From: Selenomonadaceae bacterium
Lineage (GTDB): Bacteria > Bacillota > Negativicutes > Selenomonadales > Selenomonadaceae
DNA length: 48,617 nt
Assembly (NCBI GenBank): GCA_017470715.1
Contig: JAFUYE010000039.1
Coordinates: forward strand, 1-48,617
Direction: 5' to 3'
Made by a program: the position numbers and the translations under genes. Position 1 is the stretch's first letter; every line of letters begins with the position of its first letter. Positions 24,175 through 31,931 of the stretch are shown one piece after another. Below the pieces are notes generated by a model. That model worked only from the letters and a program-made list of their open reading frames with translations, did not search any database and was not told the origin of the DNA.

Positions 24175-24237
24175 TGGAATGAGGAATTAATTTCGCGTCA
24201 ACAATTCCTAATTCCTAACTCCTAATTCCACATTGCA
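24175..24237. repeat. heptamer-repeat element with inverted arms
   Basis: Left arm of two units (TGGAATG, AGGAATT; 24175-24188), then five inverted units at 24203-24237 (AATTCCT, AATTCCT, AACTCCT, AATTCCA, CATTGCA). Closely matches the element at 1093-1175 in unit sequence and order. Confidence 0.75.
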
Positions 24238-24254
24238 TTTCGGGGGTGAGGCGA

Positions 24255-25346
24255 TTGGACGACGACAAAAAAACTTGTGACTTGCAGGAAAATCTGCGCA
24301 AGATGATGCAGACGACGAAGAAATCCGACTTGGAACGGGCGTTGCAAAAAATGATGCAGACAACGCGTTCGACCGACTTGCAAAACGCCTTCCGAAAAAT
24401 GATTCACGTGACGCGCTCGCTCGACCAACAGATTGAAGAGCAACAAAAAGCGCAGGAAAAAAATATTGCCGACGCATTCCAAAAAATGATTCGCCTGTCG
24501 CATTCGCTCGAACACGACAGCGAAAACGAAATTGTCAGCTACGAACACGCGCAAGATTTGACAATCGACGAAACAAAAAAAGCTCCGCCGCCCGAAAATA
24601 AACTCGACAAAGTCAAGAAAAAAGTTCCGCGCAGAATTCGCAGCTTCCCCGCCGCATTTCGCCGCAACCCGAAAACCGTCATAAAATATTTTCTCGGCAT
24701 GGCGTTGGGCAGAATTTTGGCTATCGTGCTGTACGTTTTGATGGCGTTGATTCCCGCGTTGCCGATACCGGATGCCGTCGCGAACATGAGCAAGCCGCCC
24801 GCGATTTTCGGCACGGCGTTTAACTCGATGCGAAAATTTTTCACGGACTTGAGCCCGCAAATGATTATGGCGACGATAACGAACATCCCGACGGACATCA
24901 ACAAAATTCTGCAGAAAGTCGGCGAATTTTTTACGTATTACGCACGGCGGGCGGGAAAATTTTTGCTCAAGGCGATTCGGCACCCGAAACTTGCTTTTCG
25001 CGACGTTCGGCAATCGATTCGTCAAAAAATGCCGCTCGTCATTCGATTGGCGCGGGCGACTTTTTCCGTGATATTTTCGTTCCTGCTGATAAAACTTGCG
25101 ATGATTTTCCTGTTGCCGCTGTTCGGCGGTATCGCGTTGACGATTTTGGGCATCAAAGTTTCGATAATTTTGTTCGTCGTGGCGCGCATGATTGCGGACA
25201 AAGTCGGCGAACTTATCGGCAAGTATGTTTTCAACGGCAGCTTGAAATGCGTCAACATTGCCAAAAGCATTCGCGAAGCGCAAGTCGTCAAAGCTATCGG
25301 CGACTACCTGAGGGAGTGGCTCAATCAAGCGACGAATAAAAAATAA
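24255..25346 (+). CDS. Unknown membrane protein with four 16-residue helical repeats
   Basis: About 363 residues; not a family I recognise. The N-terminal 80 residues hold four 16-residue units (LQENLRKMMQTTKKSD, LERALQKMMQTTRSTD, LQNAFRKMIHVTRSLD, then IADAFQKMIRLSHSLE after a 13-residue Gln/Glu spacer). They look like short amphipathic helices. A basic linker (KVKKKVPRRIRS) precedes a hydrophobic segment at about 143-175 and a longer one at about 270-330, probably three or four membrane helices. I choose TTG 24255, eight bases after GGGGG; GTG 24246 would overlap that site. Ends in a terminator. Confidence 0.72.
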   Translation: MDDDKKTCDLQENLRKMMQTTKKSDLERALQKMMQTTRSTDLQNAFRKMIHVTRSLDQQIEEQQKAQEKNIADAFQKMIRLSHSLEHDSENEIVSYEHAQDLTIDETKKAPPPENKLDKVKKKVPRRIRSFPAAFRRNPKTVIKYFLGMALGRILAIVLYVLMALIPALPIPDAVANMSKPPAIFGTAFNSMRKFFTDLSPQMIMATITNIPTDINKILQKVGEFFTYYARRAGKFLLKAIRHPKLAFRDVRQSIRQKMPLVIRLARATFSVIFSFLLIKLAMIFLLPLFGGIALTILGIKVSIILFVVARMIADKVGELIGKYVFNGSLKCVNIAKSIREAQVVKAIGDYLREWLNQATNKK

Positions 25347-25373
25347 CCGCCCGAAAATCTCGGACGGTTTTTC
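25346..25373 (+). terminator. intrinsic terminator between convergent genes
   Basis: Arms ACCGCCCGA (25346-25354) and TCGGACGGT (25360-25368), one mismatch, five-base loop, then a T-run. Confidence 0.7.
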
Positions 25374-25386
25374 TTCGCAAAAATTT

Positions 25387-25680
25387 TTACAGCTCGCGCA
25401 ACAGACCGCTGACCAATAAAAAGCTGACGATCAAAAATACGACGCAACCGCCGACGAAGACAATCCAATCGGGTTTGTATCGCCAAATCATGTCGCCGCT
25501 CAAACGTTCAAGCGGCAGTTTCGAGTGTTTTTGAGCATACGGCAAATAAATCAACATGCCCAAAATTATTCCGAAGACAAAAATTCCGATCATGCCGATT
25601 GCCACGTCCGCCGGCGGAATTTCGACGAGACCCGAAAAAGCTTCGCCGAAAGAATTTTCTGCAACGTTGTGTTCTTCCAT
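25387..25680 (-). CDS. Small two-helix membrane protein, unknown
   Basis: 97 residues with membrane helices at about 26-46 and 72-94 joined by a basic loop (QKHSKLPLERLSGDMIWRYKPD). No recognisable family. ATG with GGAGG seven bases upstream; lies 3 bp downstream of nrdG on the same strand, so it is probably co-transcribed. Confidence 0.75.
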   Translation of the reverse strand: MEEHNVAENSFGEAFSGLVEIPPADVAIGMIGIFVFGIILGMLIYLPYAQKHSKLPLERLSGDMIWRYKPDWIVFVGGCVVFLIVSFLLVSGLLREL

Positions 25681-25683
25681 GAT

Positions 25684-26181
25684 TCAACCTCCGATTAACG
25701 CCCACGGCACGATTTTTTTTTGCTCGCGGGATTTTTTCACGTCAATGATTCGCTGATTGCTTGAGCCGCGAAAAGTCAATTCCAAATCGCGCAGGCTTTC
25801 GATAAATTCTCCGTCAATCAGCACGTCAACATATTCCAAAAAATTTTTCGCGTCGTCGCCGAGTTCCTCAAAAGTAAAACCGGTGTAGCACCAGACGCTT
25901 AAGCCGAAATTTTTTGTGGCGCGTGCAAGTTCGGTTGCCGCCGCAAGTTGCAGAAACGGTTCGCCGCCCGTCAAAGTGATTCCGTTAAGCAACGGATTTT
26001 TTTTCAGCGCGGAAATAATTTCGTCCGTGTCAATTAATTTCCCGCCGTCAAGCGCGTGCGTTTCGGGATTGTGGCAACCTTCGCAATTTCGTTTGCAACC
26101 TTGAAAAAAAACCGCGAAACGAATTCCGTCGCCGTCCACAAAACTTTCGGGCACAAGTCCCGCGATACGAATCTGCAACAA
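25684..26181 (-). CDS. nrdG: Anaerobic ribonucleotide reductase activating protein
   Basis: 165 residues. Radical-SAM cluster C29-X3-C33-X2-C36 in FFQGCKRNCEGCHNPETH, start IRIAGLVPESFVDGDGIRF, and TLTGGEPFLQ are NrdG signatures. It generates the glycyl radical on the class III reductase NrdD, which is not in the window. Implies an anaerobe. Two adjacent TTG codons (26181, 26178) follow a GGAGGTCG site. Confidence 0.92.
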   Translation of the reverse strand: MLQIRIAGLVPESFVDGDGIRFAVFFQGCKRNCEGCHNPETHALDGGKLIDTDEIISALKKNPLLNGITLTGGEPFLQLAAATELARATKNFGLSVWCYTGFTFEELGDDAKNFLEYVDVLIDGEFIESLRDLELTFRGSSNQRIIDVKKSREQKKIVPWALIGG

Positions 26182-26198
26182 AATCGACCTCCGAGGCG

Positions 26199-26226
26199 AT
26201 TATAATTCTTCGCACGACAAAAGGCA
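26199..26226 (-). promoter_or_regulatory. promoter of nrdG
   Basis: Minus strand -35 TTGCCT (26221-26226), 16-base spacer, -10 TATAAT (26199-26204). The -35 runs into the left inverted repeat of the heptamer array. Confidence 0.6.
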
Positions 26227-26302
26227 ACCTTAAGGGAGAAGGGACAAGGGACAAGGGAGAAGTTCATTACGCATTACGAATTAAGCATTGCAGTTAAGGT
26301 TG
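26223..26302. repeat. nine-unit heptamer array bounded by 10-bp inverted repeats
   Basis: Nine 7-bp units in unbroken register (26233-26295): GGGAGAA, GGGACAA, GGGACAA, GGGAGAA, then GTTCATT, ACGCATT, ACGAATT, AAGCATT, GCAGTTA. Flanked by the inverted repeats GCAACCTTAA (26223-26232) and TTAAGGTTGC (26293-26302). Lies between divergent nrdG and the phosphatase gene. Confidence 0.82.
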
Positions 26303-26327
26303 CGTTTTGAAAAATTTTTTGCTATCT
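26299..26327 (+). promoter_or_regulatory. possible promoter of the phosphatase-trkA operon
   Basis: -35 TTGCGT (26299-26304), 17-base spacer, -10 TATCTT (26322-26327). The -35 begins in the right inverted repeat of the heptamer array. Weak consensus match. Confidence 0.4.
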
Positions 26328-26398
26328 TTATCCGCAAAATAAATCGAAGGAGGCACAGGCGGTTGCCGTGTCTTTTATTTTTCGGGAGGCGATTGGCA

Positions 26399-27019
26399 TT
26401 GATCAGAATTTTTTTGATTCGGCACGGCGAAACCGAATGGAACGCGCTGGGCAAATTGCAAGGCACCTCGAACGTTCAACTTTCGGCCGTGGGAATTCAT
26501 CAGGCGAAACTTTTGGCGGCTCATGCACCGTTTAACACGGCGGACGCGATTTATTCAAGCGACTTGATTCGGGCACGTTCGACGGCGGAAATTTTGGCAC
26601 AACGTTTCAATTTGAAAGTGCGTGTCATGCTTGAATTGCGCGAAGCAAATTTCGGCGATTGGGAAGGTCATTCAATCAAAGAACTTGCCGAAGATTTGAA
26701 TTCCAACTTTGAAACGTTTTTCACTGCTCCGGAAATTTGTCACCCGCCGCACGGTGAAACTTCTTTCGACTGTCAAACCCGCGTTGTCGGCGCAATCAAA
26801 AAAATCGTTGCCGAAAACAAAAGTTCCAACGACAAACGCATTATCGTCATTTCGCACGGCGCGGCAATTCGACTGTTCCTGTGTTGGGTTTTGGGTATGC
26901 CGATTCGCAAAATGTGGGCGTTGTCGCAATTCAACATGGCACTGAACGTTTTGCGCGTCGACGACGGAAATATCACCGTCGAACTTTTGAACAGCACGTT
27001 GCACCTTTACAATTTCTGA
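26399..27019 (+). CDS. Histidine phosphatase (phosphoglycerate mutase-like / CobC-like)
   Basis: 206 residues. FLIRHGETEWNALGKLQG with the phospho-accepting histidine at the start, YSSDLIRARSTAEIL, LREANFGDWEGHS and IVISHGAAIRLFL. Family members remove phosphates from small molecules; alpha-ribazole phosphate (CobC) is one option. TTG at 26399 lies nine bases after GGGAGG. An in-frame TTG at 26363 has an even better AAGGAGG nine bases upstream and would add MPCLLFFGRRLA, so two starts are possible. First gene of a run through trkA. Confidence 0.88.
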   Translation: MIRIFLIRHGETEWNALGKLQGTSNVQLSAVGIHQAKLLAAHAPFNTADAIYSSDLIRARSTAEILAQRFNLKVRVMLELREANFGDWEGHSIKELAEDLNSNFETFFTAPEICHPPHGETSFDCQTRVVGAIKKIVAENKSSNDKRIIVISHGAAIRLFLCWVLGMPIRKMWALSQFNMALNVLRVDDGNITVELLNSTLHLYNF

Positions 27020-27033
27020 TTGGAGCGATTGGC

Positions 27034-27537
27034 GTGAAAAAAATTTTTTTGTTCGCGACGTTTTTATTTTTCGTGACGACTTTCGCGCAGGTTTCCGCGA
27101 ATTCAATGCCGATTTCCGAAATGTGCGTCGGCGGCGTCGGTTACGGCTCGTCGCTCGGTTATGTCAAAAAAATTTACGGCGAACCGGTCGACAAAACTTT
27201 TTTCACCGGTGAAGGCGTTCGTGTTGTCACGTGGATTTATTCGGAATATTTTTCCGTGGCGGCGCGCACGGGTGCCGAAGATTTTTCGCCCGAAGAAAAT
27301 TTGCCCGTCGTCGGTTTCAGCTTGAAAAATAATTCGCTGTCGACGCCTTCGGGTTTGACCGTCGGCATGAATTACAACGAAGTTGTCAAAATGTGGGGAC
27401 GCGGCGAACTTTTTGAGTCTGAAGCCGGCAGAAGTTATTTTTACGTGCCTGCCGATTCGCAAATTCCGATGGTGTTGACTTTTTACGTGGACGCGGACGG
27501 GACGATTACCGAAATTCAACTCGGCACGGATTTTTAA
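27034..27537 (+). CDS. Small secreted protein, unknown, with internal repeat
   Basis: 167 residues from GTG 27034, eight bases after GGAG. Signal peptide about 1-22 (KKIFLFATFLFFVTTFAQVSA). The mature part contains two similar segments, YGSSLGYVKKIYGEPVDKTF and VGMNYNEVVKMWGRGELF, each resembling the BamE/SmpA-type 'G-x-V-x-x-x-x-G-x-P' turn, followed by beta-rich sequence. Probably an envelope protein; no function assigned. Fourteen bases after the phosphatase stop and 19 before trkA. Confidence 0.75.
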   Translation: MKKIFLFATFLFFVTTFAQVSANSMPISEMCVGGVGYGSSLGYVKKIYGEPVDKTFFTGEGVRVVTWIYSEYFSVAARTGAEDFSPEENLPVVGFSLKNNSLSTPSGLTVGMNYNEVVKMWGRGELFESEAGRSYFYVPADSQIPMVLTFYVDADGTITEIQLGTDF

Positions 27538-27556
27538 TGCTGAAGAGGTGATTTAA

Positions 27557-28897
27557 TTGCGTGTTGTGATTGTCGGCGCGGGCAAGCTCGGTTACACAAT
27601 CGCGGAACTTTTGAGCAACGAACAAATGGAAGTTATCGTTGTCGACCGCGACGAAAACCAACTTACCGCCGTGAAAAATTATCTGGACGTGCTGACGATT
27701 GTCGCAAACGGTGCCAGCCCGATAACAATGGACGATCCCGACGTAAACGGTGCGGACATTTTTATTGCCGTCACCGCCGTCGACGAAGTCAACATGGTTG
27801 CCTGCATTTTGGCGAAGAAACACGGCGCACGTCACACAATCGCCCGAATTCGCGACATGCAATTTATCAGCGAGGCGAAAGATTATCTCAAAAAAAATTT
27901 CGACATTGATTTGATGTTGAACCCCGAAATGATTGCCGCGCACGAAATTTATCGGATTTTGATGACGCCCGCCGCGCTCAACGTCGACGAATTCGCCGGC
28001 GGCAAAGTTCGACTGTTTGAAGTCAAAATCGGCAAACACAGCAAAGTTTTGGACACGCCGCTAAAAAAATTGAAATTGCCCAAAGGCGTTCTTGCCGGCT
28101 TGATTTTTCGAGATCATCAAATGATTATTCCGCACGGCGACGACATGTTTCAAGTTGGCGACAACGCATATTTTATCGGCTTCCCCGACGCGATTGAGGC
28201 TTTCAGTTCAAATTTCGTTCAGCAGGAATCCCGCAAACTTGAACGCGTGATGATTATCGGCGCGGGACGAATCGGACGAACATTGGCGGTCATGCTGATT
28301 AAAGCCGGCGTCAACGTCAAAGTCATCGAAAAAGACCGTCAACGTTGCGAAGAAACGGCTCAACTTTTGACGGGCGACTCCATTGCGATTCACGGCGACG
28401 GCACGAACGTCGACTTGCTCGCGCAGGAAGGCATTACCTCGGCGGACGTGGTTGTCTGCCTGACCGAAGACGACAAGTTGAATTTGATGATGGCTTTGCT
28501 TGCGAAACATTTGGGCGCGAAAAAAACTGTCGTGCGTGTCTATCGAACCGAATACGCGGACTTGATTGAAAAAGTCGGTGTCGACGTTGTAATTTCTGCG
28601 CGTCTTCTTTCGGCGTCGGAAGTTTTGGCGTTCGTTCGTCGCGGCGGTGTTGTCAGCGTTTCGATTCTTGAAGGTGCCCGCGCAGAGGCGGTTGAAGTTA
28701 TCGTGCAGAGCGGCGCGAAAGTTGCCGGCAAAAAATTGATGGATGTCGACTTGCCGAAATCGTGTCTGGTTTGCGCTTACGTTCGCAAAAACAAAGCGGC
28801 AATTCCCAACGGCAACACAATCCTTGAACCGGGCGACCGAACGATTTTATTTTGTCTGCGCGGCGCGGCGAAAGAAGTTATGACGTGGTTTAATTGA
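27557..28897 (+). CDS. trkA: Trk potassium uptake regulator TrkA
   Basis: 446 residues with two RCK units. Each begins with a nucleotide-binding GxGxxG: VIVGAGKLGYTIAELL and MIIGAGRIGRTLAVML; each ends in a TrkA-C domain (VKIGKHSKVLDTPLKKL; VIVQSGAKVAGKKLMDV). It gates the TrkH potassium channel from the cytoplasm in response to NAD(H)/ATP. TTG start with GAGGTGA six bases upstream. No trkH is visible in the window. Confidence 0.94.
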   Translation: MRVVIVGAGKLGYTIAELLSNEQMEVIVVDRDENQLTAVKNYLDVLTIVANGASPITMDDPDVNGADIFIAVTAVDEVNMVACILAKKHGARHTIARIRDMQFISEAKDYLKKNFDIDLMLNPEMIAAHEIYRILMTPAALNVDEFAGGKVRLFEVKIGKHSKVLDTPLKKLKLPKGVLAGLIFRDHQMIIPHGDDMFQVGDNAYFIGFPDAIEAFSSNFVQQESRKLERVMIIGAGRIGRTLAVMLIKAGVNVKVIEKDRQRCEETAQLLTGDSIAIHGDGTNVDLLAQEGITSADVVVCLTEDDKLNLMMALLAKHLGAKKTVVRVYRTEYADLIEKVGVDVVISARLLSASEVLAFVRRGGVVSVSILEGARAEAVEVIVQSGAKVAGKKLMDVDLPKSCLVCAYVRKNKAAIPNGNTILEPGDRTILFCLRGAAKEVMTWFN

Positions 28898-28957
28898 CGA
28901 CAAAAATTTTTTGAAAAAATTTTTTGAACGCGGCAGGAAAATCGGCGTTTCCGACAG

Positions 28958-29036
28958 AATCAACCCGTCATGACGGTTGAGGGGTTGATTGATTCATTCC
29001 GGCCGCCCCCCTTCCGGGGCGATGAAGGAGGTTTGT
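28958..29036 (+). promoter_or_regulatory. structured leader of the DUF47 gene
   Basis: Upstream: AATCAACCC (28958-28966) can pair with GGGTTGATT (28982-28990), or an inner near-palindrome CCGTCATGACGG-like (28961-28979) can form instead. Downstream: CGCCCC/GGGGCG (29004-29009 with 29016-29021) competes with a pairing in which CCCCCTT (29007-29013) covers the AAGGAGG ribosome site (29025-29031). The two forms exclude each other. No known riboswitch class is recognised. Confidence 0.55.
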
Positions 29037-29693
29037 ATGTTTAACTTCTCTCGTAAAGATACAGAGTTTTTCGACCTGTTCACCGAGAACGCAAAATTCT
29101 TTCACACGGGCGCTGTTATGCTTGACAGCGTTATTCGAGACCCGAACAAGGCACTTGAGCAAATCGAAGACATTTTGGGCTTGGAGTCCGCCGCCGACGA
29201 AGTCAACGAAAAAATTATCAGCAAGCTCAATTTGAGTTTCATAACGCCGATTGACCGCGAAGACATTTACGCAATCGCCGGCGAACTTGCCACGGGCGTC
29301 GACATGTTGCATGGCGCGTTGCAACGAATCATCATGTATCACGCGGGACATTGCACGCGGCGCAGTCCCGACTTGACAAGACTTTTGGTCGAATGCACGG
29401 ACGAATTGGTTAAGGCGTTTAAATTGCTCGTCGACGTTAAAGAAAATCAGTTGGCAATTCTTGACGCCGTCCATAAAATTTCCGACAACGAAAGCAAAGG
29501 CGATTTGATTTACCGCACGGAAATCGGCGTGCTTTTCAACGACGCAGCAGAGGCCGCCAAAGAACACGGAGCCAGTCGCGCAGTTATTCATTTGATTAAG
29601 TGGAAAGATATTCTTGAAGACGTGGAAAACGCGCTTGACCACTGCAAAAAAATCGGCGACATGATTCGCGGCGTCGTCATGAAATACGCGTGA
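29037..29693 (+). CDS. DUF47 (PhoU-like) protein
   Basis: 218 residues, all-helical. FSRKDTEFFDLFTENAKFF at the start, TPIDREDIYAIAGELATGVDMLHG and the C-terminal IKWKDILEDVENALDHCKKIGDMIRG are typical of the DUF47/PhoU-divergent family, usually encoded beside a PiT phosphate transporter. No transporter is adjacent; trkA precedes it by 139 bp. ATG with AAGGAGG. Translation may be governed by the leader structure. Confidence 0.9.
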   Translation: MFNFSRKDTEFFDLFTENAKFFHTGAVMLDSVIRDPNKALEQIEDILGLESAADEVNEKIISKLNLSFITPIDREDIYAIAGELATGVDMLHGALQRIIMYHAGHCTRRSPDLTRLLVECTDELVKAFKLLVDVKENQLAILDAVHKISDNESKGDLIYRTEIGVLFNDAAEAAKEHGASRAVIHLIKWKDILEDVENALDHCKKIGDMIRGVVMKYA

Positions 29694-29705
29694 ACTGCAA
29701 TTCAC

Positions 29706-29744
29706 AAAAAAATCCCCGCTCGTTTGAACGGGGAAATTTTTTTT
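29706..29744. terminator. bidirectional intrinsic terminator
   Basis: TCCCCG / CGGGGA stem (29713-29718 with 29729-29734) with A-run before and T-run after; lies between the DUF47 gene and the convergent hydrolase gene. Confidence 0.8.
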
Positions 29745-29755
29745 GCGTGCGAAGT

Positions 29756-30898
29756 TTATTTCAGATTGTCGCGGAAAAATTTGTTGAGCTTATCGAACGG
29801 AATTTTGTCGAGTTGGTCGTAAAGGTCGGTGTGCGTCGCGTTCGGCACGACGATAATTTCTTTCGGATTTTTAGCCTGCGCGTAAAGATTGTCGGAATGA
29901 TATTTCGAGTGCGCCTTGTCGCCGGTGATTAACATAATCGGACGCGGGCTCAATTCGTCGACGTGCATGTCAAGCGGGAAGTTGAAAAATCCGTAAGGCG
30001 TCGTCGAAGACCAAATTCCGTTTGAATTTATCGAACGCGGGTGAAACGCTCTGCCGCGATAGTAGGCGAAAAATTCTTTGGTGACCGAATCAACGTCGGC
30101 GGGCAATTCTTTCGGGAAAAGTTTACCGTCCGTGCGAACTGCTTTACCGTCGACAACCGGCACTTCGTGATAACCGGGCAGACTGTGACCCGCTTCGGCT
30201 TCAGCCCAACGCATATCGGCAAGATAATTTTTGACGGCCTCGCGTTGTTCGGGCGTGTAATAGTCGCCTTGATAGTGGTTGCGAATGCTGTCAACCATGT
30301 CATACATTGCCGAAACCGCCACGGCTTTAATTCGCACGTCGTTAATCGCCGCAGTGACAGCCGGACCGCTCAAGCCGCAAATTCCCATTGCGCCGATTTT
30401 TTCACGGTCGACGTAAGCCAACGAACCGACAAAATCAACTGCCGCGCTGTAATCTTCGGTAAAAATATCGGGGGACGCCACGTCGCGAACATTGCCGCCG
30501 CTCTCGCCGGTGAACGACGGATCAAATGCCACGGCAACGAATCCGGCTTTGGCAAATTCCTGCGCGTACAGACCCGAATGTTGTTCTTTCACCGCGCCGA
30601 AAGCTCCGCTGACGACAATCGCCGAATATTTTTTGTTCGCATCAAAATTTTTCGGCAGATATAAATGTCCCGCCACGTCAATTCCGTAACGGTTGCGGAA
30701 AGTCACGAACTTTGTTTGAATCGACTTGTCAACTTTGAAAACCCGCGTGTCTTCGCGCAGGTCGGCAATCGAAGAATTTTTCATCGTCGTCGACACAACC
30801 GAATTTGTCGGAGCCGCAGAAACGAAATTAAAATTCGCCATTGAAATCACTCCCGCAAGAATCGCCGCCGATATAACGGATTTTTTAAGCTTAAACAT
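29756..30898 (-). CDS. Secreted alpha/beta hydrolase
   Basis: 380 residues from ATG 30898, with AAGGAG nine bases upstream. Signal peptide about 1-28 (SAAILAGVISMANFNFVSAA). Alpha/beta fold: FRNRYGIDVAGHLYLPKNF, VSGAFGAVKEQHSGLYA, nucleophile region MGICGLSGPAV, acid in LITGDKAHS, histidine in NATHTDLYD. A cysteine occupies the usual nucleophile place (GICG), as in dienelactone-hydrolase-like proteins, though the serine of GLSG is an alternative. Substrate unknown. Divergent from a LysR regulator with overlapping promoters, so it is a likely target. Confidence 0.86.
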   Translation of the reverse strand: MFKLKKSVISAAILAGVISMANFNFVSAAPTNSVVSTTMKNSSIADLREDTRVFKVDKSIQTKFVTFRNRYGIDVAGHLYLPKNFDANKKYSAIVVSGAFGAVKEQHSGLYAQEFAKAGFVAVAFDPSFTGESGGNVRDVASPDIFTEDYSAAVDFVGSLAYVDREKIGAMGICGLSGPAVTAAINDVRIKAVAVSAMYDMVDSIRNHYQGDYYTPEQREAVKNYLADMRWAEAEAGHSLPGYHEVPVVDGKAVRTDGKLFPKELPADVDSVTKEFFAYYRGRAFHPRSINSNGIWSSTTPYGFFNFPLDMHVDELSPRPIMLITGDKAHSKYHSDNLYAQAKNPKEIIVVPNATHTDLYDQLDKIPFDKLNKFFRDNLK

Positions 30899-30910
30899 GT
30901 CGCAATCTCC

Positions 30911-30939
30911 TTTACTTGTCTTTTGACGAATTATATAAT
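30911..30939 (+). promoter_or_regulatory. lysR promoter overlapping the divergent hydrolase -10
   Basis: Plus strand -35 TTTACT (30911-30916), 17-base spacer, -10 TATAAT (30934-30939). The palindrome ATTATATAAT also gives a minus-strand TATAAT (30930-30935) for the hydrolase gene, so the two promoters overlap. Confidence 0.6.
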
Positions 30940-31010
30940 CGCAACCGCCGAAAAGTACAATGCCTGATACTTTTTTGCGCAATGCCGAAAATTTATTGCT
31001 CGGAGGTTTT

Positions 31011-31892
31011 ATGGAACTGCGAACGCTGAAATATTTCGTTGCCGTGGCTCGCGAAGAAAATTTCACACGCGCCGCCGCAAAAATCCCGATAACCCAACCG
31101 GCGTTGACCAGAGCCGTTCAGTCGCTTGAAGAGGAACTCGGACAAAAACTTTTTGAGCGCGGGAAATTTTCCGTCAAGCTCACGGACGCGGGTTTTCGAC
31201 TGCTGAAACGCGCCGAAGAAATTTTGTCGCTCGTTTACGAAACCGAACTTGAATTTGCGGCGGGAAAAATCTACGGCGACATTTATATCGGTTGCGCGGA
31301 ATCCGACGCGATGAAATTTGTTGCACGGGCGATTAAAAACGTGCGCGCCGATTATCCCGACGTTCACTTCAATTTGTACAGCGGAAACATTGAGGACATT
31401 GAATTTCGTCTCGACGAAGGCTTGTTGGATTTTTACGTCACGTTGCAAACCGTCGACGCGGCGAAATATGATTCGATAATCCTGCCGAATCCCGACGTTT
31501 GGGGAATAATTTTGCGCCATGATGATGCGCTTGCCGACAAAAAATTTTTCACGCTTGAGGATTTGCAAACGTTGCCGCTGATTTTGTCACGGGAAGCAAT
31601 GCGCGAAGAATTCCCGAAAATTTTCGGTGCGGCACTTGAAAAATTTCGCGTCGTCGCCACATATAATCTGTTGTTCAACGCGGCGATATTGGCTCGCGAA
31701 GGTGTCGGCTATCCCGTTTCGCTCGACAAGCTGATTAACGACGCGGAACTTTGTTTTCGCCCGATTGCGCCGGAATTCACGTCGCCGCTGAAATTCATTT
31801 GGCGAAAAAATTTTCCGTTGACGCCGCAAGCACAAGTTCTGCTCGACGAAATGAAAAAACTTTACAGTCGGCACAACGAGTCACGGCAATAA
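31011..31892 (+). CDS. LysR-family transcriptional regulator
   Basis: 293 residues from ATG 31011, four bases after CGGAGG. N-terminal winged helix-turn-helix: LRTLKYFVAVAREENFTRAA and ITQPALTRAVQSLEEELG, then KLFERGKFSVKLTDAG. The C-terminal effector domain is periplasmic-binding-protein-like. The divergent arrangement with overlapping promoters suggests control of the secreted hydrolase and of itself. The effector is unknown. A terminator follows. Confidence 0.94.
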   Translation: MELRTLKYFVAVAREENFTRAAAKIPITQPALTRAVQSLEEELGQKLFERGKFSVKLTDAGFRLLKRAEEILSLVYETELEFAAGKIYGDIYIGCAESDAMKFVARAIKNVRADYPDVHFNLYSGNIEDIEFRLDEGLLDFYVTLQTVDAAKYDSIILPNPDVWGIILRHDDALADKKFFTLEDLQTLPLILSREAMREEFPKIFGAALEKFRVVATYNLLFNAAILAREGVGYPVSLDKLINDAELCFRPIAPEFTSPLKFIWRKNFPLTPQAQVLLDEMKKLYSRHNESRQ

Positions 31893-31931
31893 AAAAATCC
31901 CCAACGCGTTAAACGTCGGGGAAATTTTTTA
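31891..31931. terminator. bidirectional intrinsic terminator
   Basis: TCCCC-a-ACG / CGT-c-GGGGA hairpin with A-run on the left and T-run on the right, between convergent lysR and the pyridoxal-kinase-like gene. Confidence 0.8.

Noticed and set aside
24222-25328. 368-codon minus-strand ORF
   Set aside because: Antisense to the repeat-bearing membrane protein. The plus frame has a ribosome site, regular 16-residue repeats and a terminator; the minus product looks like random Arg/Asn-rich shadow sequence.
26233-26295. Possible CRISPR or iteron-type origin
   Set aside because: Units are only 7 bp without spacers, and no replication gene or DnaA-box cluster is nearby.
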